A stretch of DNA of 64,000 nt from Actibacterium sp. 188UL27-1 (GTDB lineage Bacteria > Pseudomonadota > Alphaproteobacteria > Rhodobacterales > Rhodobacteraceae): positions 1-64,000 of the forward strand of contig NZ_JAFEUL010000007.1 in the NCBI RefSeq assembly GCF_016901225.1. The letters are read 5' to 3'. The position numbers and the translations under genes were made by a program. Under the pieces are notes generated by a model. That model did no database searches and was not told the DNA's origin. It saw only the letters and a list, made by a program, of their open reading frames with translations. Below, piece by piece: positions 42,436 through 51,205 of the stretch. Position 1 is the first letter of the stretch, and every line of letters starts with the position of its first letter.

Positions 42436-43310
42436 CCGAAAAATTCGAAAACCTCGCGGGATTGCCCTTCTAGCGATTTGCGCATCTTGCCAAAAGCCGC
42501 CGCTTCAAGTTGGCGCACCCGTTCTTTCGAGAGACCAAGTTCGTTCCCAAGACTCTCAAGGGTGCGTGGTTCGTCACGCAACTTACGCTCCTTGACGATG
42601 AACCGCTCACGCTCGTTGAGCTGGGTCATAGCGCTCACCAACCAACCGCGCAAAGTATCGATGTCATGATCGTGCTCGACCAATTCAGCCGCTTGTTCGC
42701 TGTCATCCTCAAGCGTCTCTATCCATTCGCGACCTTCATCTTCGGTCGATTGCGTGGCATTCAGGGAATAGTCGGAGCCAGAGAGGCGCCCTTCCATCAT
42801 CTCAACATCATGCAGAGGCACGCCGACCTCGGTGGCAATCATCTGGCGCAGCTGGTGACCATCCAATTCCTCGCCCACCGACGCGGCCTCTCGCTCCAAC
42901 CGCGCTTGAACACGTCGCATGTTAAAGAAAAGCGATTTTTGAGACGAGGTTGATCCGGTTCGCACCATGGACCAATTCCGCATCACATAGTCTTGGATCG
43001 ACGCCTTTATCCACCAGACGGCATAAGTAGAGAACCGGACCCCGCGGTCGGGGTCAAATTTGTCAGCTGCCTTCATCAATCCCAATCCGGCTTCCTGGAT
43101 CAGGTCGTTCATCGGAGCGCCGTACCGCTTAAATTTGGACGCCATCGAAATGGCCAACCGCATATATGCTGTTACGAGCCGGTGGAGCGCCTTCTCATCC
43201 CGATGATCCCGCCAAGCATAGGCCAGCTTCAACTCTGTCTCGGCGTCAAGCAACTCTGCCTGCATCGCCCGTCGCGACAAAGACTGATCGTAGGTACCAT
43301 CCAAAGCCAT
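42432..43310 (-). CDS. rpoH: RNA polymerase sigma-32 factor, RpoHII-like
   Basis: 292 residues. Region 2 has NDLIQEAGLGLMKAADKFDP and GVRFSTYAVWWIKASIQDYV (the 2.3-2.4 melting and -10 recognition helices). The RpoH box is SQKSLFFNMRR. Region 4 holds RTLESLGNELGLSKERVRQLE. The N-terminus MALDGTYDQSLSRRAM and the wording of the box match Rhodobacter RpoHII, the photo-oxidative-stress paralogue, more than RpoHI, as far as memory allows. It directs stress transcription; the promoter at 10977 is a possible target of this or a second RpoH. ChaN follows in the operon. Confidence 0.93.
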   Translation of the reverse strand: MALDGTYDQSLSRRAMQAELLDAETELKLAYAWRDHRDEKALHRLVTAYMRLAISMASKFKRYGAPMNDLIQEAGLGLMKAADKFDPDRGVRFSTYAVWWIKASIQDYVMRNWSMVRTGSTSSQKSLFFNMRRVQARLEREAASVGEELDGHQLRQMIATEVGVPLHDVEMMEGRLSGSDYSLNATQSTEDEGREWIETLEDDSEQAAELVEHDHDIDTLRGWLVSAMTQLNERERFIVKERKLRDEPRTLESLGNELGLSKERVRQLEAAAFGKMRKSLEGQSREVFEFFG

Positions 43311-43412
43311 GGGCGTCTCCCGATGTTGCGGCCGTGTCGCAATTGCGTGCGGGCCGTTAATCTGTTTGATATTGTTGTTACGCAGGGTGATCGGGATTGG
43401 TTCACAAAAAAT

Positions 43413-43955
43413 ATGGCCAAGACGTTGTCGGAGATGACACTCGTGCTAGGCGGCGCAAGCTCCGGCAAATCCAGCTTCGCCGAAAAGCTGGTAGATAACT
43501 ACAATATTTCAAAATGTTACATCGCGACAGCCCAAGCTTTCGATGACGAAATGCGCGCTAAAATCGATGCGCATAAAAATGCCCGCGGCACAGGCTGGAC
43601 CACACTTGAAGTCCCCCATGATGTACCATTGGCCGTATCGGATTTGCAGTCTGAACAGGTTGTTTTACTCGATTGTGCAACCTTGTGGTTGAGCAACCGA
43701 CTGCTGGCCAACGCGGATCTTGAGACCGAGGTTGATGCATTGATTGATGCGCTGGCAAAATGCGCCTGCCCGATTGTCGTGGTGAGCAACGAGGTTGGAC
43801 AGGGCATCGTGCCCGATACGAAGCTGGGCCGCCAATTTCGCATCGCACAAGGCCAATTGAATCGGCGGCTGGCAGCACAGGCACAGTTGGTGGTGCAGGT
43901 CGTTGCAGGCCTGCCACTGGTCCTGAAAGGGACGCTGCCCGAGGATCTGTTGTGA
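43413..43955 (+). CDS. cobU: Bifunctional adenosylcobinamide kinase / adenosylcobinamide-phosphate guanylyltransferase
   Basis: 180 residues from ATG 43413; the frame is open earlier but runs through the divergent rpoH. The P-loop is LVLGGASSGKSSFAE, followed by KCYIATAQAFDDEM, LLDCATLWLSN and SNEVGQGIVP, all typical of CobU/CobP. It phosphorylates adenosylcobinamide and attaches GMP in cobalamin assembly. ATG 43434 is a less likely start because its ribosome site would be too close. It overlaps the next gene (GTGA), consistent with a cobU-cobC pair. Confidence 0.94.
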   Translation: MAKTLSEMTLVLGGASSGKSSFAEKLVDNYNISKCYIATAQAFDDEMRAKIDAHKNARGTGWTTLEVPHDVPLAVSDLQSEQVVLLDCATLWLSNRLLANADLETEVDALIDALAKCACPIVVVSNEVGQGIVPDTKLGRQFRIAQGQLNRRLAAQAQLVVQVVAGLPLVLKGTLPEDLL

Positions 43956-44518
43956 AGCGAATATTCTGGGTGCGCCACGGACCAACCCATCGGGCAGAGA
44001 TCAATGGTTGGACCGATGTGCCTGCCGATCTGTCCGACCATGCCGCCTTGGCCCGGTTATCCGCATTCCTGCCAAATGCACCGGTCATCTCGTCCGATCT
44101 TATCCGCGCCGTGGCCACAGCGGATGCTATTCAGGGGGACCGGCCCCGACTGGACCACCGCGCCGATTTGCGAGAACTGCATTTTGGAGCGTGGGAGGGG
44201 CAACGCTTTGACACGTTGGACGCAGCAAACAGCGCCCTCATGCGCAGCTATTGGGAGGCACCCGGACACCAACGCGCGCCTGGCGGTGAGAGCTGGAATG
44301 ACCTTTGCGCACGCATTGGTGCCGCCGCCGACGCGCTGATTGCCGATGTCGACACGATCGTCGCCGTGGCCCATATGGGTGCAATCCTCACACAAGTACA
44401 GCGGGCCAACGGAAAATCAGCCTATGACACGCTGGCCCAGCGGATCAGCAATCTATCGGTGACCGAACTGACATATGATGGCACTTGGCACCTTGTTCGG
44501 GTCGATCACTGTCCGTGA
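43952..44518 (+). CDS. cobC: Histidine phosphatase family protein, probably alpha-ribazole phosphatase
   Basis: 188 residues from GTG 43952, overlapping the cobU stop by 4 bases. The RHG motif is FWVRHGPTHRAEINGW, with ELHFGAWEGQ, GGESWNDLC and a second His in VVAHMGAIL, the full catalytic set of the phosphoglycerate-mutase-like superfamily. Its place behind cobU suggests removal of phosphate from alpha-ribazole-5'-P or cobalamin-5'-P in the last steps of B12 synthesis; a general phosphatase role cannot be excluded. Confidence 0.82.
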   Translation: MKRIFWVRHGPTHRAEINGWTDVPADLSDHAALARLSAFLPNAPVISSDLIRAVATADAIQGDRPRLDHRADLRELHFGAWEGQRFDTLDAANSALMRSYWEAPGHQRAPGGESWNDLCARIGAAADALIADVDTIVAVAHMGAILTQVQRANGKSAYDTLAQRISNLSVTELTYDGTWHLVRVDHCP

Positions 44519-44576
44519 TATCGAGCCTCACAAAGCATCATTTCCCACCAAACATCCACGCGCTTAAGGTCATTGC

Positions 44577-45266
44577 ATGTCTGAATATCACCTCGTCCTC
44601 GGCGACCCCGCCTATTCCAGTTGGTCCCTACGTGGATGGCTTTTGTTTCATCGCTGGGACATCCCCTGCAGCACAGCATTTGTAAGCTTCAGTGATGACC
44701 GCAGCGTTGCCGAACAGATGCCCGACATGGCCCCGGCCAAGACAGTGCCGGCCTTGCGCCTGCCCGACGGCGCCATCCTTGGCGATAGCCTGGCCATTGC
44801 AGAGGAGGTCGCAGCGCGCCATCCGGACCATGCCATGTGGCCAACCGATCCGGCATTTCGCGCCCGGGCCCGGGATCTGACTGCGGAAATGCATGCAGGG
44901 TTCATGGCGTTACGCAATGCCTGTCCTATGAACCTGCGCTGCGCCTACGGGGATTTTACCGCCGATGACGCCGTGGAACGCGACCTCGCCCGGCTTGACG
45001 TCATCTGGACACATGCGCTGAACCAAAGCGGCGGCCCTTGGCTGTGCGGTGACTACTCGATTGCCGATGCCTTTTATGCACCCGTCGCCGCGCGCATCGC
45101 AGGCTACGGCTTGGCGATCTCTTTCGAGGCTGCGGATTACGTCGCCGCGCATCTGGCCGACCGATCCTTTCTTGTCTGGCGTCAGATGGGCCTGACGCAA
45201 GGCCCTGATCTGAAACGATATGCCATGGATAATCGGCAGGTTCCGTGGCCCGGCCCTGCCGGCTGA
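44577..45266 (+). CDS. Glutathione S-transferase family protein
   Basis: 229 residues. An N-terminal thioredoxin-like domain has YHLVLGDPAYSSWSLRGWLL (the Ser in SSWS is the likely catalytic position), KTVPALRLPDGAILGDSLAIAEEVA is the glutathione-binding cis-Pro and Ser-turn region, and the all-helical C-terminal domain has GDYSIADAFYAPVAARI. It conjugates or reduces with glutathione; the substrate is unknown. GshB at 47670 provides glutathione in the same cell. It stands between cobC and an alpha/beta hydrolase in the same orientation. Confidence 0.9.
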   Translation: MSEYHLVLGDPAYSSWSLRGWLLFHRWDIPCSTAFVSFSDDRSVAEQMPDMAPAKTVPALRLPDGAILGDSLAIAEEVAARHPDHAMWPTDPAFRARARDLTAEMHAGFMALRNACPMNLRCAYGDFTADDAVERDLARLDVIWTHALNQSGGPWLCGDYSIADAFYAPVAARIAGYGLAISFEAADYVAAHLADRSFLVWRQMGLTQGPDLKRYAMDNRQVPWPGPAG

Positions 45267-45332
45267 TCGCTTGCGGTTGCCAACCTGCATCCCCATTTCA
45301 ATGCCATTAACCTTTGACGCATTGGACATGGC

Positions 45333-46091
45333 ATGTTGGCATTTCACCGAACGGGCCCGCAAACCGGCCCCCTAGTCGTGTATTTGCACGGGGCGGGGAT
45401 CAGCAGCTGGATGTGGCACCGGATGATCGCCCACCAATCCCGCATGAATTGCATTCTAATCGACTTGCCGGGCCACGGGGACAGCCGCCATATAATGTGG
45501 CGCGATCTGGAGGACACCGCCGCGCATGTCGAACAGGTCATAGAGGCCTGCGCACCCGCGGATGAGGCGCATCTGGTCGGTCTGTCTTTGGGCTCTTACG
45601 TGGCGATGACATTGATGATCCGGCAACCACAGCGATACACCAGCGCCCTGCTCAGCGGCATCCATGCGGGTGGCATGACCCACAAACCGTTGTTGAAAGC
45701 GATTTTCATGATTGCCGCCTTGACCGTCAAATGGCCAAGTCGTGCTCGCAGGACGGGCAAGATGTTCGTGGAGGATGACGGGGATCTGGAGGGATTTGTC
45801 CGCGAGGCGATCAAGACTTCGGCGCAGGCGATGCGCCGCACCGGGCATCAGGTGATCGATTATTCTCTACCAGCGGCAGCGGCGGCAATCCAGACACGCG
45901 TATTGATCGCCTTTGGCAGCAAGGAACATCCTGTGATCCGGTCATCCAACGCCATATTCAAAGAAACACTGCCCCGGCATTCGATGTTCGAGGCGCAGGG
46001 GCTTGGCCATGGCTGGCCCGGGCAGGATCCCGCACTCTTCGCCCGCGTCGTGCAGGACCATATCGCTGGAAGACCAATTGCCCATCCCTAG
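45333..46091 (+). CDS. Alpha/beta fold hydrolase
   Basis: 252 residues. LVVYLHGAGISSWMWHRM is the oxyanion HGxG region. The nucleophile elbow is VGLSLGSYVAM (G-L-S-L-G), the acid is probably Asp or Glu near LIAFGSKEHPVI, and the His is in GLGHGWPGQ. No signal peptide. The family covers esterases, lactonases and haloperoxidase-like enzymes; no substrate can be assigned. It follows the GST gene by 66 bp and may be cotranscribed. Confidence 0.85.
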   Translation: MLAFHRTGPQTGPLVVYLHGAGISSWMWHRMIAHQSRMNCILIDLPGHGDSRHIMWRDLEDTAAHVEQVIEACAPADEAHLVGLSLGSYVAMTLMIRQPQRYTSALLSGIHAGGMTHKPLLKAIFMIAALTVKWPSRARRTGKMFVEDDGDLEGFVREAIKTSAQAMRRTGHQVIDYSLPAAAAAIQTRVLIAFGSKEHPVIRSSNAIFKETLPRHSMFEAQGLGHGWPGQDPALFARVVQDHIAGRPIAHP

Positions 46092-46158
46092 AAAAATTTA
46101 CTAAAATTAAAGGTCTGGGATCTAGCCATTAACCGATTGTCGACAGACGAGGGTGATG

Positions 46159-47673
46159 ATGGTCGCACGGGCGCATTCGGTGGCTTTTGAAGGGGTCGAG
46201 ACGCGCGGGGTGGAGGTGCAATGCGCCGTCTCCGCCGGACTGCCCGCATTCTCCATCGTCGGCCTGCCGGACAAAGCCGTCAGCGAGGCACGCGAGCGGG
46301 TTCGCGCGGCACTGACGGCCATGGCAATTGCGCTGCCTTCAAAACGGATCACGATCAATCTGTCGCCCGCCGATCTACCAAAGGAAGGTTCCCATTTCGA
46401 TTTGCCTATCGCGCTCTCTGTCCTGGCGGCGCTCGAAATCCTGCCCCGGGATGAAGTGGAGCGGACCTTGGCCTTGGGCGAATTGTCCCTGGACGGCACG
46501 TTGGTGCCGGTGATCGGCGCCCTGCCCGCGGCGATGGCGGCTGCCAATGACGACCGTATGCTGCTTTGCCCCGCAAGTTGCGGATCAGAAGCAGCCTGGG
46601 TTGGCGCGGCGGAAGTCATTGCAGCAGACTCGCTGACATCGGTCGTGCGCCACTTCAACGGCCAATCTCCCTTGTCACCGGCCACACCGGGAGAAGTCGT
46701 GCGCCGCACGAGTTCCCGCGATTTCAGCGATGTCAAAGGGCAGGAGCGGGCTAAACGCGCGCTCGAGATCGCAGCGGCGGGGCGGCACCATGTCCTGCTT
46801 GTCGGCACGCCAGGATCGGGCAAATCCATGCTCGCCGCCCGTCTGCCCGGCATTCTGCCGGCCCTGTCACCGGCTGAGGCTCTGGAAACCTCCATGATAC
46901 GTTCCCTGGCCGGATTACTGGATGATGGCGGCATCTCGCCTGAGCGCCCGTTTCAGGAACCCCATCACACTGCCTCCATGGCGGCCATCGTCGGTGGTGG
47001 GCGGGGCGCAAAACCCGGAGAGATCTCGCTTGCTCATAACGGCGTCTTGTTCATGGATGAGTTCCCCGAATTCTCCCGACAGGTTTTGGAAACGCTGCGC
47101 CAACCGATTGAAACAGGCGAAGTCGTGGTGGCCCGCGCCAATGCGCATGTCCGCTATCCATGCCGGTTCATGCTGGTTGCGGCAGCCAACCCGTGCAAAT
47201 GCGGATATCTCAGCGATCCCGGTCGGGCCTGTGGCCGCGCGCCAAACTGCGGCGAAGACTATATGGGCCGGATCTCAGGCCCCTTGATGGACCGATTCGA
47301 CCTACGGGTTGAAGTGCCGCCGGTGAGTTACACAGACCTTGATCTGCCATGTTCAGGCGATGCCTCCGCCGTGATCGCAGCCCGCGTTGCGACCGCCCGC
47401 GACATCCAGGCGACGCGCTATGACGGCATCGACGGCGTGCGTGTGAATGCCGATATCGAAGGCAGGTTGCTGGAAGAGACCAGCGTCCTGGACGATGCTG
47501 CCAAAGAATTGCTGTCCAATGTTGCGGCGCGGTTCGGCATTTCTGCCCGTGGATATCATCGAGTTTTACGCGTGGCCCGCACGATTGCCGATCTCGACGG
47601 CTCCGAAAGCCTGGGCAAATCCCACGTCGCCGAAGCGGTCAGCTATCGCCTGGCCTTGGGAAATGAGCCTTAG
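46159..47673 (+). CDS. YifB family Mg chelatase-like AAA ATPase (ComM-like)
   Basis: 504 residues using ATG 46159 (GAGG seven bases upstream); GTG 46153 and ATG 46156 are also possible. An N-terminal ChlI-type domain has [15 protein letters not shown] and [19 protein letters not shown]. The AAA core shows Walker [12 protein letters not shown] and [20 protein letters not shown] (Walker B). The C-terminal Mg-chelatase-related domain contains [19 protein letters not shown]. ComM is a branch-migration helicase aiding natural transformation in some bacteria; alphaproteobacterial function is inferred only. Convergent with gshB; the two stop codons overlap by four bases. Confidence 0.93.
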   Translation: MVARAHSVAFEGVETRGVEVQCAVSAGLPAFSIVGLPDKAVSEARERVRAALTAMAIALPSKRITINLSPADLPKEGSHFDLPIALSVLAALEILPRDEVERTLALGELSLDGTLVPVIGALPAAMAAANDDRMLLCPASCGSEAAWVGAAEVIAADSLTSVVRHFNGQSPLSPATPGEVVRRTSSRDFSDVKGQERAKRALEIAAAGRHHVLLVGTPGSGKSMLAARLPGILPALSPAEALETSMIRSLAGLLDDGGISPERPFQEPHHTASMAAIVGGGRGAKPGEISLAHNGVLFMDEFPEFSRQVLETLRQPIETGEVVVARANAHVRYPCRFMLVAAANPCKCGYLSDPGRACGRAPNCGEDYMGRISGPLMDRFDLRVEVPPVSYTDLDLPCSGDASAVIAARVATARDIQATRYDGIDGVRVNADIEGRLLEETSVLDDAAKELLSNVAARFGISARGYHRVLRVARTIADLDGSESLGKSHVAEAVSYRLALGNEP

Positions 47674-48611
47674 TCAGTCGCCAAACGGGCTTCGATGGCC
47701 TGCCAGATCTGCCCCGCGATATTGCCGCCATCGAACCGTTCGAGTTCCTGAATACCTGTGGGGGAGGTCACGTTAATCTCGGTCAGATAATCGCCGATAA
47801 TATCGATACCAACAAAAATTTGCCCGCGCTCCCGCAGCAGTGGACCTATGGCTTCGCAAATCTCTCGATCCCGTGCGGTCAGGCCGATCTTTTCCGGACG
47901 TCCGCCTACATGCATGTTTGACCGGGTCTCGCCCGCAGCAGGCACGCGGTTGATCGCGCCAACGGGTTCGCCCTCGACCAGAATGACGCGTTTGTCGCCG
48001 TTCGAAACATCGGGAAGGAATTTTTGGGCAATCAGCGGCTCACGATTGATACCGCTGAACAGCTCATGCAACGAGGCGAGATTGCGATCCTCGGGACCCA
48101 ATCGAAAGACGCCCGCCCCACCATTGCCGTAAAGCGGTTTGACGATGACATCTCCATGGGTCTCTTTGAACGCGCGGAGTGTCTGAAGGTCGCGAGCGAT
48201 TGTCGTCGGGGGTGTCAGGTCGGGAAACTTCAAAACCAACAGCTTTTCAGGCGAGTTGCGGACCCAGAACGGGTCATTCACCACCAGCACGCCGGGAGTG
48301 AGCATCTCCAGCAGATGAGTCGTGGTGATGTATCCCATGTCAAAGGGGGGATCTTGGCGCAGCCAGATTACATCCATTTGTGACAGATCGACCTGCTCAA
48401 ACGGCCCCAGATCCGCGTGATTGCCCTGCTCGCGGTGCACGGTAAGGGATGCAGCGCGGGCCATGATCTGACCGCTCTGATAACTCAAAGTATCCGGTGT
48501 GTAGAAAAATAGTATGTGCCCCCGGACCTGCGCCTCCTCGGCCAACCGAAAGGTGCTGTCAGCGGCGATATCCACATCGCTGATCGGATCCATCTGAAAG
48601 GCAATTTTCAT
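47670..48611 (-). CDS. gshB: Glutathione synthetase
   Basis: 313 residues from ATG 48609-48611 ([11 protein letters not shown]). It is an ATP-grasp ligase that joins gamma-glutamylcysteine to glycine. Characteristic sequences are [75 protein letters not shown] and [23 protein letters not shown]. It is the third gene of rsmI-yraN-gshB, an arrangement common in alphaproteobacteria. Confidence 0.97.
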   Translation of the reverse strand: MKIAFQMDPISDVDIAADSTFRLAEEAQVRGHILFFYTPDTLSYQSGQIMARAASLTVHREQGNHADLGPFEQVDLSQMDVIWLRQDPPFDMGYITTTHLLEMLTPGVLVVNDPFWVRNSPEKLLVLKFPDLTPPTTIARDLQTLRAFKETHGDVIVKPLYGNGGAGVFRLGPEDRNLASLHELFSGINREPLIAQKFLPDVSNGDKRVILVEGEPVGAINRVPAAGETRSNMHVGGRPEKIGLTARDREICEAIGPLLRERGQIFVGIDIIGDYLTEINVTSPTGIQELERFDGGNIAGQIWQAIEARLATD

Positions 48612-48668
48612 GGGGCGTCTCCGTGGCAACGCCTCTACATGACTGAGGTTCCGGGCAAGCGCAACGGG

Positions 48669-49043
48669 TCAAAACCCGATGGCGTTTTCCAGCACTTCGA
48701 TATGGCCGCTGACATCGACCATCGCCAAATCGAACCGTGTTTCGGTCAACTGCCCCAGGGGCATCTGCCCCAGATATTCGCCGGCAGCCGCGTAGATGCG
48801 GGCAATCTGGCGATCCGACAAGCTGCGCGCGGCATTCGCGAAGTTTTTTGATTTCTTAACCTCGATAAAGATCAGGCCGTCCCCGTCCCGCGCGATCAAG
48901 TCGATCTCACCGGCCTGGCCCCGCCAACGGATCGCTTGGATGGCATGGCCCGCGTGTTCGTAATGGCGTGCGACGGCGGCTTCGGCTGACAAACCGGCGC
49001 GGTAGGCAACCTGCCTCGTGACGGCCTTTGCTTGGGCGGTCAT
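48669..49043 (-). CDS. yraN: YraN family (UPF0102) endonuclease-like protein
   Basis: 124 residues. The core GLSAEAAVARHYEHAGHAI, RWRGQAGEIDLIARDG and GLIFIEVKKSKNFANA carries the E-I-D...E-V-K motif of restriction-endonuclease-like folds. Its cellular role is not established; related proteins have been linked to DNA processing or replication. It overlaps rsmI by 4 bases and is followed by gshB. Confidence 0.93.
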   Translation of the reverse strand: MTAQAKAVTRQVAYRAGLSAEAAVARHYEHAGHAIQAIRWRGQAGEIDLIARDGDGLIFIEVKKSKNFANAARSLSDRQIARIYAAAGEYLGQMPLGQLTETRFDLAMVDVSGHIEVLENAIGF

Positions 49044-49924
49044 TCCGCGTCATCCCGCAGGCGAAGGGCCAATTGATACATGTCGCGCCGGGACAGGTTG
49101 AAAACATCTGCCACTTCGGCCGCGGCTGTCTTGACCGATTGGGTTTGCATGGCCCGGCACAACGCATCCTCCACTGTCGCCTGGTCCGCCACGACGTCCG
49201 GCATCCGGTCTATAACCAACACAACCTCACCCTTCACTGTTTCATCTGCATAGCGTGCCGAAAGGTCGCCAAGCGTACCACGCACCACCTGTTCGAATTT
49301 CTTTGTCAGTTCCCGGCAAACGGCGACCAAGCGATCTTCTCCGAAAACATCGACCATATCCCTTAAGGTCTGATGAAGCCGCCTTGGGCTTTCAAAAACG
49401 ATGACAGTTGCATCAGCTTTGGTCAGGTTTTTTAGAAATGTGCGCCGGGCCCCTTTGGCCACGGGCGAAAAGCCAGCGAACATGAATCGGTCACTTGGCA
49501 AACCCGCAACCGTAAGTGCGGCCAAAGCGGCAGACGGTCCGGGCGCTGCCGTCACGGTATGGCCCGCCTCTGCAGCGGCCCGAACAAGTGAAAACCCAGG
49601 GTCAGCCACCATCGGCGTGCCCGCATCAGAGGCGTAGGCCACCGACTGCCCGTCTGCCAGGACCGCCATGAGCCGAGGGCGCTGTGCAGCACCGTTATGG
49701 TCGTGATAGGGAAGGATCGGTCGTCCGCCCAAGGCGATCCCGTGCAGTTCCATCAAATGTCGCGTCACGCGGGTATCTTCGGACGCGATCATGTCGGCAG
49801 ATGCCAAAATATCCAACGCACGCAACGTGATATCGCGTGCGGATCCGATAGGTGTGGCGACAAGATAGAGAGCAGGAGGCAGCAAGACCTTGCGAAACAC
49901 ACCCGACCCGGATCCATGTGACAT
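49040..49924 (-). CDS. rsmI: 16S rRNA (cytidine(1402)-2'-O)-methyltransferase
   Basis: 294 residues of the tetrapyrrole-methylase fold. LYLVATPIGSARDITLRALDIL, SEDTRVTRHLM, YHDHNGAAQRPRL, ASDAGTPMVADPGFSLV and FESPRRLHQTLRDM are the RsmI signature. The C-terminal segment AAAEVADVFNLSRRDMYQLAL is the accessory helix-turn-helix. It 2'-O-methylates C1402 in the ribosome decoding centre, using SAM. It leads the rsmI-yraN-gshB operon and is divergent from the PBP activator gene, the usual genomic neighbour. Confidence 0.96.
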   Translation of the reverse strand: MSHGSGSGVFRKVLLPPALYLVATPIGSARDITLRALDILASADMIASEDTRVTRHLMELHGIALGGRPILPYHDHNGAAQRPRLMAVLADGQSVAYASDAGTPMVADPGFSLVRAAAEAGHTVTAAPGPSAALAALTVAGLPSDRFMFAGFSPVAKGARRTFLKNLTKADATVIVFESPRRLHQTLRDMVDVFGEDRLVAVCRELTKKFEQVVRGTLGDLSARYADETVKGEVVLVIDRMPDVVADQATVEDALCRAMQTQSVKTAAAEVADVFNLSRRDMYQLALRLRDDAE

Positions 49925-50008
49925 TTACTTGCTCTTCCCCCGCCCTTACGATCTATGGTGCATCCGCCAAATGCTCCTGCATTGGCACTGACCTATGAGG
50001 AGTAGCTG

Positions 50009-51205
50009 ATGTTGCCTGCCATGAGGACCCCTAGACCGATGATCAGCCGCTCCCTGCTGCTTCGGGTCCTGACGATGTGTTCCGTCCTGTGGCTGGCCGC
50101 GTGCGATAACCTAAATTTGCCCAATACCGGGACCGGGCCATCAATCAATACGCGCGACGCCGTTCCGGTTGCACTTTTGGTACCTGGCGGATCCGCTGAT
50201 GGGCAACAAAATGCGTTGGCGCAATCCCTGGAAAACGCGGCCCGACTGGCGATTTCAGATCTGGACGGCGTCGCGATCGACTTGCGGATCTACAACACGA
50301 CCGGCACAGCCAGCGGCGCACAAACGGCAGCAATTGAAGCTGTCGACAAAGGCGCCAAGATCATTCTTGGCCCCGTTTTTGCGGAGTCCGCCAATGCGGC
50401 AGGCGTGGCTGTGGCCAGCAAGGGCGTCAATGTGCTGGCCTTTTCAAACAACCCTGCCATCGCGGGCGGCAACGTTTTCATTCTTGGGCAGACGTTCGAC
50501 AACACGGCCGAACGGTTGGTCCGTTACGCTGAGCAGAACGGCAAGGGCCAGATCTTTGTCGTGAACGGACGCAGCGTGGCAGAGGAGGTGGCACGGGATG
50601 CCATCACACGATCCGTTTCGGGATCGGGGGCCACGCTGGTCGGCGCAACCGCGTTCGATTTGTCACAGCAGGCTGTCGTCGCCGCCGTGCCAAACATCGT
50701 ATCGCAAGTCAAAAGCTCCGGCGCGGATGCCGTCTTTTTCACATCCGGCAATGAAGGCGCCATGGGGTTTCTGGCGCAGTTGCTGCCAGAAAACGGCTTA
50801 TCACCAACTGTCACACAATATGTTGGCATGGCGCGTTTGGATATACCCCCCCAGGCGTTAGCACAGCCGGGCCTGCAGGGCACCTGGTTCGCTTTGTCCG
50901 ACCCCGCGCTGAACAACAGATTTCGCGCCCGATATACGGCTGCCTATGGCAGCGAACCCATTGAGATTGCAGGCCGCGCCTATGACGGGATCGCGGCGAT
51001 CGGCGCCTTGGTGAAACAAGGCGACGCAAATGCCCTGAGCAAAGCCGCCCTGACCCGGGGATCCGGTTTTGTGGGCGTCGATGGTATCTTTCGCCTGCGC
51101 AATGATGGCACCAACCAGCGGGGCCTGGCCATTGCCCAGATCCGTAACAACAAGGTGGTTGTGATTGATCCCGCTCCCCGAAGCTTCGGCGGCGCAGGCT
51201 TCTAG
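50009..51205 (+). CDS. Penicillin-binding protein activator (LpoA C-terminal-like lipoprotein)
   Basis: 398 residues. The signal peptide ends in a lipobox LWLAAC (Cys32), so it is lipidated. The mature part is a periplasmic-binding-protein-like fold (VPVALLVPGGSADGQQNALA, AKIILGPVFAESANAAGVA, RLDIPPQALAQPGLQGTWFAL, GRAYDGIAAIGALV). It belongs to the LpoA C-terminal family, which activates class A PBPs at the envelope. ATG 50009 has GAGGAG upstream. Divergent from rsmI as in many proteobacteria; the last 41 bases overlap the proposed glnD start. Confidence 0.9.
   Translation: MLPAMRTPRPMISRSLLLRVLTMCSVLWLAACDNLNLPNTGTGPSINTRDAVPVALLVPGGSADGQQNALAQSLENAARLAISDLDGVAIDLRIYNTTGTASGAQTAAIEAVDKGAKIILGPVFAESANAAGVAVASKGVNVLAFSNNPAIAGGNVFILGQTFDNTAERLVRYAEQNGKGQIFVVNGRSVAEEVARDAITRSVSGSGATLVGATAFDLSQQAVVAAVPNIVSQVKSSGADAVFFTSGNEGAMGFLAQLLPENGLSPTVTQYVGMARLDIPPQALAQPGLQGTWFALSDPALNNRFRARYTAAYGSEPIEIAGRAYDGIAAIGALVKQGDANALSKAALTRGSGFVGVDGIFRLRNDGTNQRGLAIAQIRNNKVVVIDPAPRSFGGAGF

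Noticed and set aside
43311-43412. RpoE/ChrR-type promoter before rpoH
   Set aside because: I looked for TGATCC/TAAGA elements expected for an RpoHII gene; the best GATC occurrence has no partner at the right spacing.
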